This document shows, piece by piece, positions 1-7,385 of a stretch of DNA of 64,000 nt. A model generated the notes under the pieces. That model saw only the letters and a list, made by a program, of their open reading frames with translations, was not told where the DNA came from and ran no database searches. The translations under genes and the position numbers were made by a program. Numbering within the stretch: the stretch's first letter is position 1; every line of letters begins with the position of its first letter. The DNA is from CAMPJU01 sp036675265 (lineage in GTDB: Bacteria; Pseudomonadota; Gammaproteobacteria; Xanthomonadales; Xanthomonadaceae), in contig JAKFFJ010000051.1 in NCBI GenBank assembly GCA_036675265.1, positions 1 to 64,000 of the forward strand, written 5' to 3'.

Positions 1-689
1 TCGTTGACGTTGATCGCCGGGACCAGCAGCTTGCCCTGCTCGGCCAGCTGGTACAGGCGGTGCACGCCGGTGGTGGTCTCCTCGGAGACGCCCTTCCAGT
101 CGCGGACCACGATGCCCCAGAAGCCCGGGCGCTCCTTCGCGACGCGCTTGAGCAGGTTCTTGATCACCTGCTCCTCGTGCGAGGTGGCCTTCTCGTCCAC
201 CCACTTCGACCCGTTCTCGAGCTCGAAGCCCTTGTGGATCAGCAGGGTGACGTCGCCGCCGTCGTCCACGACCAGCTGCGGACCGAGGAAGCCCCCCTTG
301 CCGTCGGGGAAGCTCAGCGCGGCCAGCGTGCAGTCCCAGTACTCCTCCAGCGACTCGCCCTTCCAGGCGAACACCGGCGTGCCGGTCGCGGCGATCGCGG
401 CGGCGGCGTGGTCCTGGGTCGAGAAGATGTTGCAGGACGCCCAGCGCACGTCGGCGCCGATGTCCTTCAGCGTCTCGATCAGCACCGCGGTCTGGATGGT
501 CATGTGCAGCGAGCCGGTCACGCGCACGCCCTTCAGCGGTGCGGCGTCGGCGTGCTTGCGGCGGATGGACATCAGGCCCGGCATCTCGTGCTCGGCGATG
601 TCGATCTCCTTGCGGCCCCAGTCGGCCAGGGAGATGTCGGCGACCTTGTAGTCGCCGTCCTGCGAGAAAGTCTTGACTTGTGCGTTCAT
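1..689 (-). CDS. ahcY: S-adenosylhomocysteine hydrolase, N-terminal part (runs off the left edge)
   Basis: The enzyme cleaves S-adenosylhomocysteine to adenosine and homocysteine in the cytoplasm, removing the product inhibitor of methyltransferases and feeding homocysteine back to methionine. The 229 codons present start MNAQVKTFSQDGDYKVADIS and contain the family stretches GSLHMTIQTAVLIETL, DVRWASCNIFSTQDHAAAAI, FAWKGESLEEYWDCT and GGDVTLLIHKG, all from the substrate-binding half; the NAD-binding domain lies outside the window. The frame is open to position 3 with no stop, so the gene is cut by the edge rather than broken. An SAH riboswitch lies just upstream, and metK, the previous SAM-cycle gene, is on the same strand 160 bp away. 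This identification is firm. Confidence 0.97.
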   Translation of the reverse strand, partial: MNAQVKTFSQDGDYKVADISLADWGRKEIDIAEHEMPGLMSIRRKHADAAPLKGVRVTGSLHMTIQTAVLIETLKDIGADVRWASCNIFSTQDHAAAAIAATGTPVFAWKGESLEEYWDCTLAALSFPDGKGGFLGPQLVVDDGGDVTLLIHKGFELENGSKWVDEKATSHEEQVIKNLLKRVAKERPGFWGIVVRDWKGVSEETTTGVHRLYQLAEQGKLLVPAINVN

Positions 690-715
690 GGTGGAGCTCC
701 GGTTTCGTTGGGGGC

Positions 716-792
716 AAACCGGGCGCCGTTGTGCTCGAACCCCGCCGAGCCTGGCCGTCGATGGACGGTCGCAGCGCCCCTCGGCGGGGCGG
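716..792 (-). promoter_or_regulatory. SAH riboswitch in the ahcY leader
   Basis: Read on the minus strand, the leader carries the three conserved blocks of the SAH aptamer in order: GAGGGGCGCTGCGAC (782-768), GCCAGGCTCGG (755-745) and AACGGCGCCC (730-721). A helix formed by GTCC/GGAC lies between the first two, and flanking C/G-rich segments can form the basal stem. The class is an 'on' switch that raises ahcY expression when SAH accumulates, which fits its place about 30 nt before the ahcY start. The blocks are read directly; the class is recalled from the known consensus. Confidence 0.9.
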
Positions 793-815
793 CGGGCGCG
801 CGGCGCCCACCCGTG

Positions 816-846
816 CCTGGATCCCCGCCTGCGCGGGGATGACAGG
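816..846. repeat. Dispersed palindromic (REP-like) element
   Basis: The sequence holds the inverted repeat atccccgc-ctgc-gcggggat (821-840) flanked by cctgg and gacagg. It closely resembles both arms of the larger element at 4033-4085. It lies between the metK stop and the SAH riboswitch and could act as a weak terminator or simply be a dispersed repeat. Only the palindrome itself is certain. Confidence 0.6.
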
Positions 847-849
847 GGA

Positions 850-2061
850 TTACCTCAGCTTCGCGGCCTTGCGCAGTTCGTCGGCCTTGTCCGTCTTCTC
901 CCACGAGAAGGCCGTCGCCGTCTGCTGCTTGCCGGCGCCGTCGGTGTAGCTGATCTCCACCGGCTTGCGGCCGAAGTGGCCGTAGGCGGCGGTGCGCTGG
1001 TACATCGGGTGCACCAGGTCGAGCATCTGCAGGATGCCGTACGGGCGCAGGTCGAAGTGGCGGCGGATCAGCTTCTCGATCAGCGCGTCATCGACCTTGC
1101 CGGTACCGAAGGTGGTCACCGAGATCGAGGTCGGCTCGGCCACGCCGATGGCGTAGCTGACCTGCACCTCGCAGCGGTCGGCCAGGCCCGCGGCGACCAC
1201 GTTCTTGGCGACGTAGCGCGCGGCGTATGCGGCGGAACGGTCGACCTTGGACGGATCCTTGCCCGAGAACGCGCCGCCGCCGTGGCGCGCCCAGCCGCCG
1301 TAGGTGTCGACGATGATCTTGCGGCCGGTCAGGCCGCAGTCGCCGACGGGGCCGCCGATGACGAACTTGCCGGTCGGGTTGATGTGGAACTTGGTGCCCT
1401 TGTGCAGCCACTTGGACGGCAGCACGGGCTTGATGATCTCCTCGCGCACCGCTTCGACCAGGTCCTTCTGCTTCACGCCCGGGTCGTGCTGGGTCGACAG
1501 GACCACCGCATCGATCGCCGTGGCCTTGCCGTCGACGTAGCGCAGGGTCACCTGCGACTTGGCGTCCGGGCGCAGCCACGACAGCGGCGAGTTCTTCTTC
1601 TTGCGGACCTTCGCCTGCTGCTCGACCAGCCGGTGCGACAGGTGGATCGCCGCCGGCATGTAGCTCTCGGTCTCGTTGGTCGCGTAGCCGAACATCAGGC
1701 CCTGGTCGCCCGCGCCCTGTTCTTCCGGCTTCCTGCGGTCCACGCCCTGGTTGATGTCGGGGGACTGCTTGCCGATCAGGTTGAGCACGCCGCAGGTGGC
1801 GCCGTCGAAGCCGACGTCGCTGCTGTCGTAGCCGATGTCGAGGATCACCTTGCGGGTCAGCGCCTCCAGGTCGATCCAGGCGCTGGTGGTGATCTCGCCC
1901 GCGACGATCGCCACGCCGGTCTTGACCATCGTTTCGCAGGCCACGCGCGCGCGGCGGTCCTGGGCCAGGATCGCGTCGAGCACGGCGTCGGAGATCTGGT
2001 CGGCGACCTTGTCCGGATGGCCTTCGGAGACGGATTCGGAGGTGAACAACGTGGTGGTCAT
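850..2061 (-). CDS. metK: S-adenosylmethionine synthetase
   Basis: It makes S-adenosylmethionine from methionine and ATP in the cytoplasm. The 403-residue product starts MTTTLFTSESVSEGHPDK, with the ATP-binding loop GHPDKVADQISDAVLDA near residue 14. It continues through GDQGLMFGYA (the GAGDQG signature), FVIGGPVGDCGLTGRKIIVD and GGGAFSGKDPSKVDRS, the methionine/ATP site. The length is normal for the family. The open frame extends far upstream, but only the ATG at 2061 gives the conserved N-terminus; an AGGAG lies 11 nt before it, inside a palindrome. ahcY follows downstream on the same strand, placing SAM synthesis and SAH removal side by side. Confidence 0.98.
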   Translation of the reverse strand: MTTTLFTSESVSEGHPDKVADQISDAVLDAILAQDRRARVACETMVKTGVAIVAGEITTSAWIDLEALTRKVILDIGYDSSDVGFDGATCGVLNLIGKQSPDINQGVDRRKPEEQGAGDQGLMFGYATNETESYMPAAIHLSHRLVEQQAKVRKKKNSPLSWLRPDAKSQVTLRYVDGKATAIDAVVLSTQHDPGVKQKDLVEAVREEIIKPVLPSKWLHKGTKFHINPTGKFVIGGPVGDCGLTGRKIIVDTYGGWARHGGGAFSGKDPSKVDRSAAYAARYVAKNVVAAGLADRCEVQVSYAIGVAEPTSISVTTFGTGKVDDALIEKLIRRHFDLRPYGILQMLDLVHPMYQRTAAYGHFGRKPVEISYTDGAGKQQTATAFSWEKTDKADELRKAAKLR

Positions 2062-2072
2062 GGGGCCGCGGG

Positions 2073-2110
2073 CTCCTGCAGGAGTGGATTCATCCCTGTA
2101 TCCGGATGAA
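2073..2110 (-). promoter_or_regulatory. metK leader with two inverted repeats, one covering the ribosome-binding site
   Basis: The 12-bp palindrome ctcctgcaggag (2073-2084) contains the only AGGAG before metK, so base pairing would hide it. Next to it is ttcatcc-N8-ggatgaa (2089-2110), a 7-bp inverted repeat. Both would be in the metK 5' leader if transcription starts upstream of 2110. I do not recognise a described RNA class, and regulatory use is inferred from the geometry alone. Confidence 0.35.
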
Positions 2111-2137
2111 AGGATGGCCGGCAATGATACAGGGGTC

Positions 2138-2164
2138 GGCCGGGGCGTGCACCATGCCCCGGCC
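2138..2164 (-). terminator. GC-rich hairpin after the methyltransferase gene
   Basis: A perfect 9-bp inverted repeat, ggccggggc/gccccggcc, begins 4 nt beyond the stop codon of the upstream methyltransferase gene on the minus strand. No U-run follows, so it is not a classical intrinsic terminator; it may stabilise the mRNA end or slow the polymerase. Confidence 0.4.
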
Positions 2165-2168
2165 CCGT

Positions 2169-3014
2169 TCAGTAAACGGTGGCGCGGGCCTGGACGAACG
2201 AGAAGAAGAACACGGCGTCCGGGTCGTTCTGGACGTCCCGCATCTCGCGGCGCACCCCCTCGACGACCTCGGGCGTGACCTTTCCGGCGGCCACCAGCTG
2301 GTCGGCCGCCGACAGCAGCAGTTCCTCCCAGAACGCGATCATCTGCTTGCGCCGGGCGGGTGCGCGGTTGTCGAAATGGAATGTCTTGACCGTGGTCGTG
2401 ACGTCCTCGAATCCTCCGGCCAGCAGCAGGTTGCCCAGCTTGGCGCCCACGAAGGGGTCGCCGCCGGCCTCGAGCTGGAAGTCGTTGAACGCCATCCAGT
2501 ACCGCCAGACATTGGGTGAATAGGGATCCAGCAGGAACGAGGCGTTCATCACCTCGGTGAGGTAAACGACCGCGCCGGGCGCCAGCACGCGGCGCACCTC
2601 GCCGAGCACCCGGGCCGGCCCGGGCACGTGCTCGAGCACCCAGCACAGGAAGGCGCCGTCGAAGCTGCGCGGCTCGAAGGGCAGGTCGGTCGCGTCGGCC
2701 TGCCGCAGCTCGTACCTGTCAGCCAGCCAGGGCATCCGGCCGAGGTTGGCGCGCGCGGCATCGAGCTGCCCCAGGCTCAGGTCGACGCAGGTGACGTGCA
2801 GCCCGGGGAACCGGCGCAGCAGGATCTCCGTCTGCGCCCCGACGCCGCTGCCGACTTCGAGCAGGCGGCGCACCTGGGAGTAGTCGATGTCGTGGAAGAC
2901 GATCGGCTCGGCCATCCGCGCCTGGCGCAGCAGCCGGTCCTGCTCCTCCGGCGAGAAGCCGTGCAGGTAGGGGAACTCGGTGGCGGTGCTGGTCGTTTCG
3001 GCCATGCCGGTCAT
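2169..3014 (-). CDS. Class I SAM-dependent methyltransferase
   Basis: It is a predicted cytoplasmic methyltransferase of unknown substrate, 281 residues. Motif I reads LLEVGSGVGAQTEILL (about residues 56-71). It is followed by the acidic HVTCVDLSLGQLDAAR, the motif II region DATDLPFEPRSFDGAFLCWV with LEHV, and VRRVLAPGAVVYLTEV, typical of the Methyltransf_11/25 fold. The start is taken at 3014, where ATGA overlaps the stop of dusB, implying translational coupling; an ATG three codons later at 3005 is an alternative. In E. coli the gene after dusB is fis, but here it is this methyltransferase. RNA is a plausible substrate given the partner, but that is only inference. Confidence 0.85.
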   Translation of the reverse strand: MTGMAETTSTATEFPYLHGFSPEEQDRLLRQARMAEPIVFHDIDYSQVRRLLEVGSGVGAQTEILLRRFPGLHVTCVDLSLGQLDAARANLGRMPWLADRYELRQADATDLPFEPRSFDGAFLCWVLEHVPGPARVLGEVRRVLAPGAVVYLTEVMNASFLLDPYSPNVWRYWMAFNDFQLEAGGDPFVGAKLGNLLLAGGFEDVTTTVKTFHFDNRAPARRKQMIAFWEELLLSAADQLVAAGKVTPEVVEGVRREMRDVQNDPDAVFFFSFVQARATVY

Positions 3015-4009
3015 GCCGCGACGGGAAGCCCGGGCGCGACCCCGGCGACCAGCGCATCGAAGTAGTCGCGGGTGAGCCGCAACTGGTCCGCGGCGGTCGT
3101 TGCCGTGTTGGCGACCGCGAGGAAGGCCCGGTTCTCGGGGCGGTCCTTCGCGTACCAGCCCAGGTGCTTGCGCGCGATGCGCACGCCGGACGCCTCGCCG
3201 TAGAACGCATGCAGGTCGCGCAGGTGGCCGAGCAGGATGTCGCGCACGACGGCGAGCGTCGGATCCGGCAGGTCGTCGCCGGTGGCCAGGTGATGCGCGA
3301 CCTGGCCCAGCAGCCAGGGACGTCCCTGCGCGGCGCGGCCGATCATCACCGCGTCGGCGCCGGTGTGGCGCAGCACGGCGGCGGCCTTGCGCGGCGAATC
3401 GATGTCGCCGTTCGCCATGACCGGGATCGACAGCGCCGCCTTGACCTCGGCGATCGTGTCGTACTCGGCGGTGCCGCCGTACTGCTGGTCGCGCGTGCGG
3501 CCATGGATGGCGAGTGCGGCGATGCCGGCGGCCTCGGCGATGCGTGCGATCGACAATGCGTTCTTCGCGCCCGCCGCCCAGCCCGTCCGGATCTTGAGCG
3601 TCACCGGCACGCCGGCCGCGGACACGACGGCATCGAGGATGCGGCCGACCAGTGCCTCGTCGCGCATCAGCGCCGACCCGGCCCAGGCGTTGCAGACCTT
3701 CTTTGCCGGGCAGCCCATGTTGATGTCGATCAGCTGGGCGCCGTGGTCGACGTTGAAGCGCGCAGCCTCCGCCATCACACCGGGCACGGTCCCGGCGATC
3801 TGCACGCTGACCGGGTCGGGCTCGCCGACATGGTCCATGCGGTGGCGGGACTTGGCGGTGTGCCAGAAGCGCGGGTCGGACGTGGTCATCTCCGACACGC
3901 ACAAGCCCGCGCCCAGGCGCTTGCAGAGCACCCGGAACGGCTTGTCGGTGACCCCGGCCATTGGCGCGAGGACGACCCGGGGGACGATGGCGTGGGACCC
4001 GATCCGCAT
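3011..4009 (-). CDS. dusB: tRNA-dihydrouridine synthase B
   Basis: It is a flavoenzyme that reduces specific uridines of tRNA to dihydrouridine. The 332-residue product starts MRIGSHAIVPRVVLAPMAGV. It shows the FMN-binding start APMAGVTDKPFR, the catalytic-cysteine segment IDINMGCPAKKVCN (around residue 100), the segment LKIRTGW, the substrate-binding IHGRTRDQQYGG, and the phosphate-binding PVMANGDIDS and DAVMIGRAAQGRPWL. Cysteine, FMN contacts and length match the DusB subfamily. The stop overlaps the start of the following methyltransferase by 4 bp. The 53-bp palindromic element at 4033-4085 lies just upstream of its start. Confidence 0.95.
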   Translation of the reverse strand: MRIGSHAIVPRVVLAPMAGVTDKPFRVLCKRLGAGLCVSEMTTSDPRFWHTAKSRHRMDHVGEPDPVSVQIAGTVPGVMAEAARFNVDHGAQLIDINMGCPAKKVCNAWAGSALMRDEALVGRILDAVVSAAGVPVTLKIRTGWAAGAKNALSIARIAEAAGIAALAIHGRTRDQQYGGTAEYDTIAEVKAALSIPVMANGDIDSPRKAAAVLRHTGADAVMIGRAAQGRPWLLGQVAHHLATGDDLPDPTLAVVRDILLGHLRDLHAFYGEASGVRIARKHLGWYAKDRPENRAFLAVANTATTAADQLRLTRDYFDALVAGVAPGLPVAA

Positions 4010-4032
4010 CCGCCCATTGTAGGAGCGGGCGT

Positions 4033-4085
4033 GTCGTCCCCGCGAAGGCGGGGATCCATGGATTCCCGCCTTCGCGGGAATGACG
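4033..4085. repeat. 53-bp double-hairpin repeat (REP/BIME-like)
   Basis: Two stem-loops lie side by side: tccccgc-gaag-gcgggga (4037-4054) and attcccgc-cttc-gcgggaat (4062-4081). Their loops, gaag and cttc, are complementary, so the whole unit is also an imperfect inverted repeat. The single-hairpin element at 816-846 is related. Such units are common between genes in xanthomonads. This one separates the end of the PepSY gene from the dusB promoter region. Confidence 0.8.
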
Positions 4086-4088
4086 TTC

Positions 4089-5156
4089 CTAGCGCCGACC
4101 GCGCCGCCGCCTCCAGAACAGGAACCCGGTCACCAGCAGGAAGGCAGGCACCAGGCCGCCCAGGAAGGTCAGCCAGCGGAACCAGTCGCCTCCCACGGAA
4201 GCGATGTGCACCGGGTAGATCGCCTCGGTGAGCCGCGCGCCGGCGTCCTGGTCAGTGGCGTCGTGCGCTAGCAGCACTTGCCCGCCGGCGCGGTCGACGT
4301 AGACCAGGCTGCGCCCGTTGGGGTGCCACTCGCCCGCCGCCCGCGCGCGGAAACCGATGACGGCGTTGCCGGGTTCGACCGGGCTGGTGCGGGTGAGGCG
4401 CGCATCGGGCAATGCATCGCGGGCCGCGGCAAGGATGCGGGGCCAGTCCGGCGCGGCGTCGCCGGTGGTCGCCAGCGTCGGGGCGGCGGGTGCGGGCTCG
4501 CCACCGAACATGCCGGTCAGCACCGCGCGGAAACCGGCGTGGTACACCATCCCGACGCCCGTCAGCGTGGAAAGCAGCAGCAACGGCAGCAGGAACAGGC
4601 CGGTGCTGCGGTGCCACGTCAGCCAGCGACGCACCGGCGGGCCGGTGTGCACCGTCAGGTGGCTGCGCAATGTCCCGAAGCGCGGCCACCACAGGTACAG
4701 GCCGCTCAGCAGCAACCCGAGTCCGATCCAGCCCACGACGCCCAGCACCTGGTGGCCGGCCTCGCCGCCGAGCAGGTGGATGTGGAAGTCCGCCAGGAAC
4801 AGCAACGGATCACCGGTGACCTGCCGCTCGAGCAACAACGCGCCATCCGCCGGGGCGAAGTACGCACGGTGGCCGTCCTCGAAATACCCTTGCCAGACCG
4901 GCAGGCCGTCGCCCGGCGGCTCCGGCAGGTGCAGGCTGCCCAGCCCTTCGGGCGCCCAGCGCGCCAGGATGCCGGCCAGGACTTCGCCATCGGCGACCGG
5001 CGCATGCCCCTCGAGTTGCGGGTGCTGCAGCCGCAACAGGTCGTCGTGGAACACGAGCACGCTGCCCGACAACCCGACGAGCGCGAACAGCGTGCCGACC
5101 ACCAGGCCGACCCACAGGTGCAGCCACGAGAGCGTGGCGCGCAGGCGTGCCTTCAT
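4089..5156 (-). CDS. PepSY-associated transmembrane protein of iron uptake
   Basis: It is an inner-membrane protein of the PepSY_TM family, often encoded beside siderophore receptors and thought to help reduce or transfer iron after uptake. The 355-residue product has a first membrane segment WLHLWVGLVVGTLFALVGLS followed by GSVLVFHDDLLRL and a periplasmic domain. Further membrane segments lie near GVVGWIGLGLLLSGLYLWW, FLLPLLLLSTLTGVGMVYHA and FLGGLVPAFLLVTGFLFWRR, with an Arg-rich tail. The ATG at 5156 is preferred because it lies 13 bp after the stop of the TonB receptor; an in-frame ATG at 5195 would overlap that gene. It is presumably co-transcribed with the receptor from the Fur-type promoter. 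Confidence 0.85.
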   Translation of the reverse strand: MKARLRATLSWLHLWVGLVVGTLFALVGLSGSVLVFHDDLLRLQHPQLEGHAPVADGEVLAGILARWAPEGLGSLHLPEPPGDGLPVWQGYFEDGHRAYFAPADGALLLERQVTGDPLLFLADFHIHLLGGEAGHQVLGVVGWIGLGLLLSGLYLWWPRFGTLRSHLTVHTGPPVRRWLTWHRSTGLFLLPLLLLSTLTGVGMVYHAGFRAVLTGMFGGEPAPAAPTLATTGDAAPDWPRILAAARDALPDARLTRTSPVEPGNAVIGFRARAAGEWHPNGRSLVYVDRAGGQVLLAHDATDQDAGARLTEAIYPVHIASVGGDWFRWLTFLGGLVPAFLLVTGFLFWRRRRGRR

Positions 5157-5169
5157 CGGCGGGCGGGCA

Positions 5170-7296
5170 TCAGAAGCGGTGCGTCCAGCTCGCACTGAAC
5201 ACGCGGCCGCGGCCGGCGACGTAGTCGTCGTTGGCGGGCGTGGTCTGCGAGTAGTAGGTGATGTACTGCCGGTCGAACAGGTTCTCGATGCCCAGGTTCA
5301 GGGTGCCCACCGGCAGGCCGATCCGCGCCTGCAGGTCGACGGTCGTGAAGCCCTCGAAGCCGCCGGCCGGTTCGCCACGGTGCTCGAATTCGCGATCGTC
5401 CGCGTGGCTGGCCTGCAACCGCGTGGCGACGACCGGCGACCAGTCGTGTTCCCAGAACGCGGTGACGCGGTCCGGGCTGATGTTGACGCCGGGCAGGTCG
5501 CTGTCCAACCGGTTGTCCTGGTTGCTGTCGTAGCGACCGTCGGCCGTCGCCCAAGCGACGCCCAGGCGCGCAGCGTCGGTGAGCTGCAGCGCGACGTTGC
5601 CCTCGATGCCCTCGATCTCGGTGGCCTCGCGCTTGACGAGGTAACTCTGGGTCGCGGTGTCGAAGGCGAGGCGCGAGCCGAACGCCGAATCGGACCAGTA
5701 CGCGGCCAGGTGCACCAGCCAGCGGCCGTCGTCGTAGTCGAGCCCGACTTCGCGGTTGTCGGCGATGACCGGCGTCAGGTCGACGAGGCCCTCGACGCTC
5801 TGGCCGGGCTCGTCGATGCCGCGCAGCACGCGGCCGATGTCGGCGACGCTGTAGCCCTCCGCATAGGAGGCGTAGAGCTTGAGGTGGTCGGCCAGCGTCC
5901 ACACCGCGCCGAAGTTGGGCAGTACTTCGCTGAAGGAGGGATTCCCGCCTTCGACGTGCTGGCTGCCCATGCGGGGGATGGTCACGAAGTCGTCGACCTC
6001 CAGTTCCGCGCGCTCGTAGCGCAGGCCGCCGCTGAGCATGACCGGGCCGACCTCGTACTGGGCCTGCACGAGCGGCGAGATCGCCTGGTACGTGGTCGGC
6101 GGCACGTAGCCGATGTCGGCGACGACGTAGCGCTGGTCGGTCGTGTCGCGGATCACGTCCAGCCCCAGGCTGGCGCGCAGCGGCAGGCCGAACAGGTACC
6201 CGCGGGACCAGGTGAACTTGCCGCCTTCCTTCTCCGCGTTGATCTGGGTCTGGTCGTACCAGGTCCCGGTGCTGCCGGTATTGAAGAAGTCCTCGTACGC
6301 GAAGCTGCCGTAGCGCGCGGCGAAGTCCGTCCAGAACACCTGCGCCTGGAACGTGCCGCCGGCCAGGTCGCGGTCGGTGTAGTCGAGGCTGACCGAGGTG
6401 GAGTCGTTGCGCGGCGGCGCCAGCGGCTGGTCGCCCGGGACCGCGGTGGCGGGGATGCCCTGCTCGAAGTCGCCGACGACGACCGCGTAGTGGCCTTCGC
6501 CGGTCAGGCGGAAGCGGTTGGCCGTCAGCTGCAGGCGGCGCTGGTCGTCGAGCGCCCAGCCGCCCTTCGCGAACAGGTTGTGGCTGTGCGCATCCATCAG
6601 GTCGCCCTGCACGGGATCGACGGCGATCGCGGCGCCGTCGCCGTCGTAGTACAGGCCTTCCTCGGCATACGAGGCGCCACCGACGAAATCGAACGCGCCC
6701 TGGTGCGTGCCGAACAGGTACGAGCCCCGGTAGCCGGCGCTGTCGTCCTGGCGGGGTGCCGCGGTGCTCGCGCCGAGCGTGACTTCCTGGAAGCCTTCGC
6801 CGCCACGGCGCGGCGCGCGCTTGGTGATGATGTTGATGATGCCGCCGGACGCGCCCAGGCCCTGCAGCGCGTTGGCGCCGTGGATGACCTCGATGCGCTC
6901 GATCATCGCGGGGTCGATGGTGTGCGCGTCGCGCGAGCCGTCGCGCAGCGGGGTGGATTGCGGCACGCCGTCGACCATGTACAGCGGCTGCCGCCCGCGC
7001 AGCGACTCGCCGAAGCTCGACATCTTCTGGCGCGATGGCGCGAACGCGGGAATCAGGTTGGCGAGCAGCTGCGACAGGTCGCGGGTCATCGCCAGCTGCT
7101 GGCGCAGGGCCTCCTGGTCGACGATCGTGATGGTGTTGGGCAGGGCCGCGTCGGAATCGGGCACGCGGCTGGTGCTGGCGGAAACGACGATCCGGTCCAG
7201 GTCCGTCGCGTCGCGGGCATCCTGGGCGAAGGCGGGGGTGGGGGCCAGGGAGGAGAGGGCAGCGGCAATGGCCGCGGCAAGCGGGAGGCGGGTCAT
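5170..7296 (-). CDS. TonB-dependent siderophore receptor
   Basis: It is an outer-membrane beta-barrel predicted to import a ferric siderophore using TonB energy. The 708-residue product has a signal peptide (MTRLPLAAAIAAALSSLAPTPAFAQ). A TonB-box-like segment LDRIVVSAST follows, then a plug domain with NTITIVDQEALRQQLA, RGRQPLYMVDGVPQ and IERIEVIHGANALQGLGASG. The C-terminus GRVFSASWTHRF ends in the aromatic residue typical of barrels. The ATG at 7296 is chosen over upstream in-frame codons because it begins the signal peptide and lies 29 nt after the promoter -10. A Fur box sits in that promoter, so iron-limited expression is likely. The ligand cannot be read from sequence. Confidence 0.93.
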   Translation of the reverse strand: MTRLPLAAAIAAALSSLAPTPAFAQDARDATDLDRIVVSASTSRVPDSDAALPNTITIVDQEALRQQLAMTRDLSQLLANLIPAFAPSRQKMSSFGESLRGRQPLYMVDGVPQSTPLRDGSRDAHTIDPAMIERIEVIHGANALQGLGASGGIINIITKRAPRRGGEGFQEVTLGASTAAPRQDDSAGYRGSYLFGTHQGAFDFVGGASYAEEGLYYDGDGAAIAVDPVQGDLMDAHSHNLFAKGGWALDDQRRLQLTANRFRLTGEGHYAVVVGDFEQGIPATAVPGDQPLAPPRNDSTSVSLDYTDRDLAGGTFQAQVFWTDFAARYGSFAYEDFFNTGSTGTWYDQTQINAEKEGGKFTWSRGYLFGLPLRASLGLDVIRDTTDQRYVVADIGYVPPTTYQAISPLVQAQYEVGPVMLSGGLRYERAELEVDDFVTIPRMGSQHVEGGNPSFSEVLPNFGAVWTLADHLKLYASYAEGYSVADIGRVLRGIDEPGQSVEGLVDLTPVIADNREVGLDYDDGRWLVHLAAYWSDSAFGSRLAFDTATQSYLVKREATEIEGIEGNVALQLTDAARLGVAWATADGRYDSNQDNRLDSDLPGVNISPDRVTAFWEHDWSPVVATRLQASHADDREFEHRGEPAGGFEGFTTVDLQARIGLPVGTLNLGIENLFDRQYITYYSQTTPANDDYVAGRGRVFSASWTHRF

Positions 7297-7324
7297 GGGC
7301 GTCCGACAGGGTGCGATCGGCGCA

Positions 7325-7353
7325 AGTGTAATGCGAATTATTCGCATTTACAA
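7325..7353 (-). promoter_or_regulatory. Fur-box promoter of the siderophore receptor
   Basis: On the minus strand TTGTAA (7353-7348) is separated by exactly 17 bp from TACACT (7330-7325). The spacer is the perfect palindrome atgcgaat-t-attcgcat (7331-7347), which extends to the 19-bp aatgcgaattattcgcatt (7330-7348), a close match to the classical Fur-box layout. A bound repressor would cover the RNA polymerase site completely. The sequence is read directly; the Fur assignment relies on the known box and the iron-uptake gene behind it. Confidence 0.85.
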
Positions 7354-7385
7354 AATGCCGGCGCCCACGAAGGGGCCGCCGCAGG

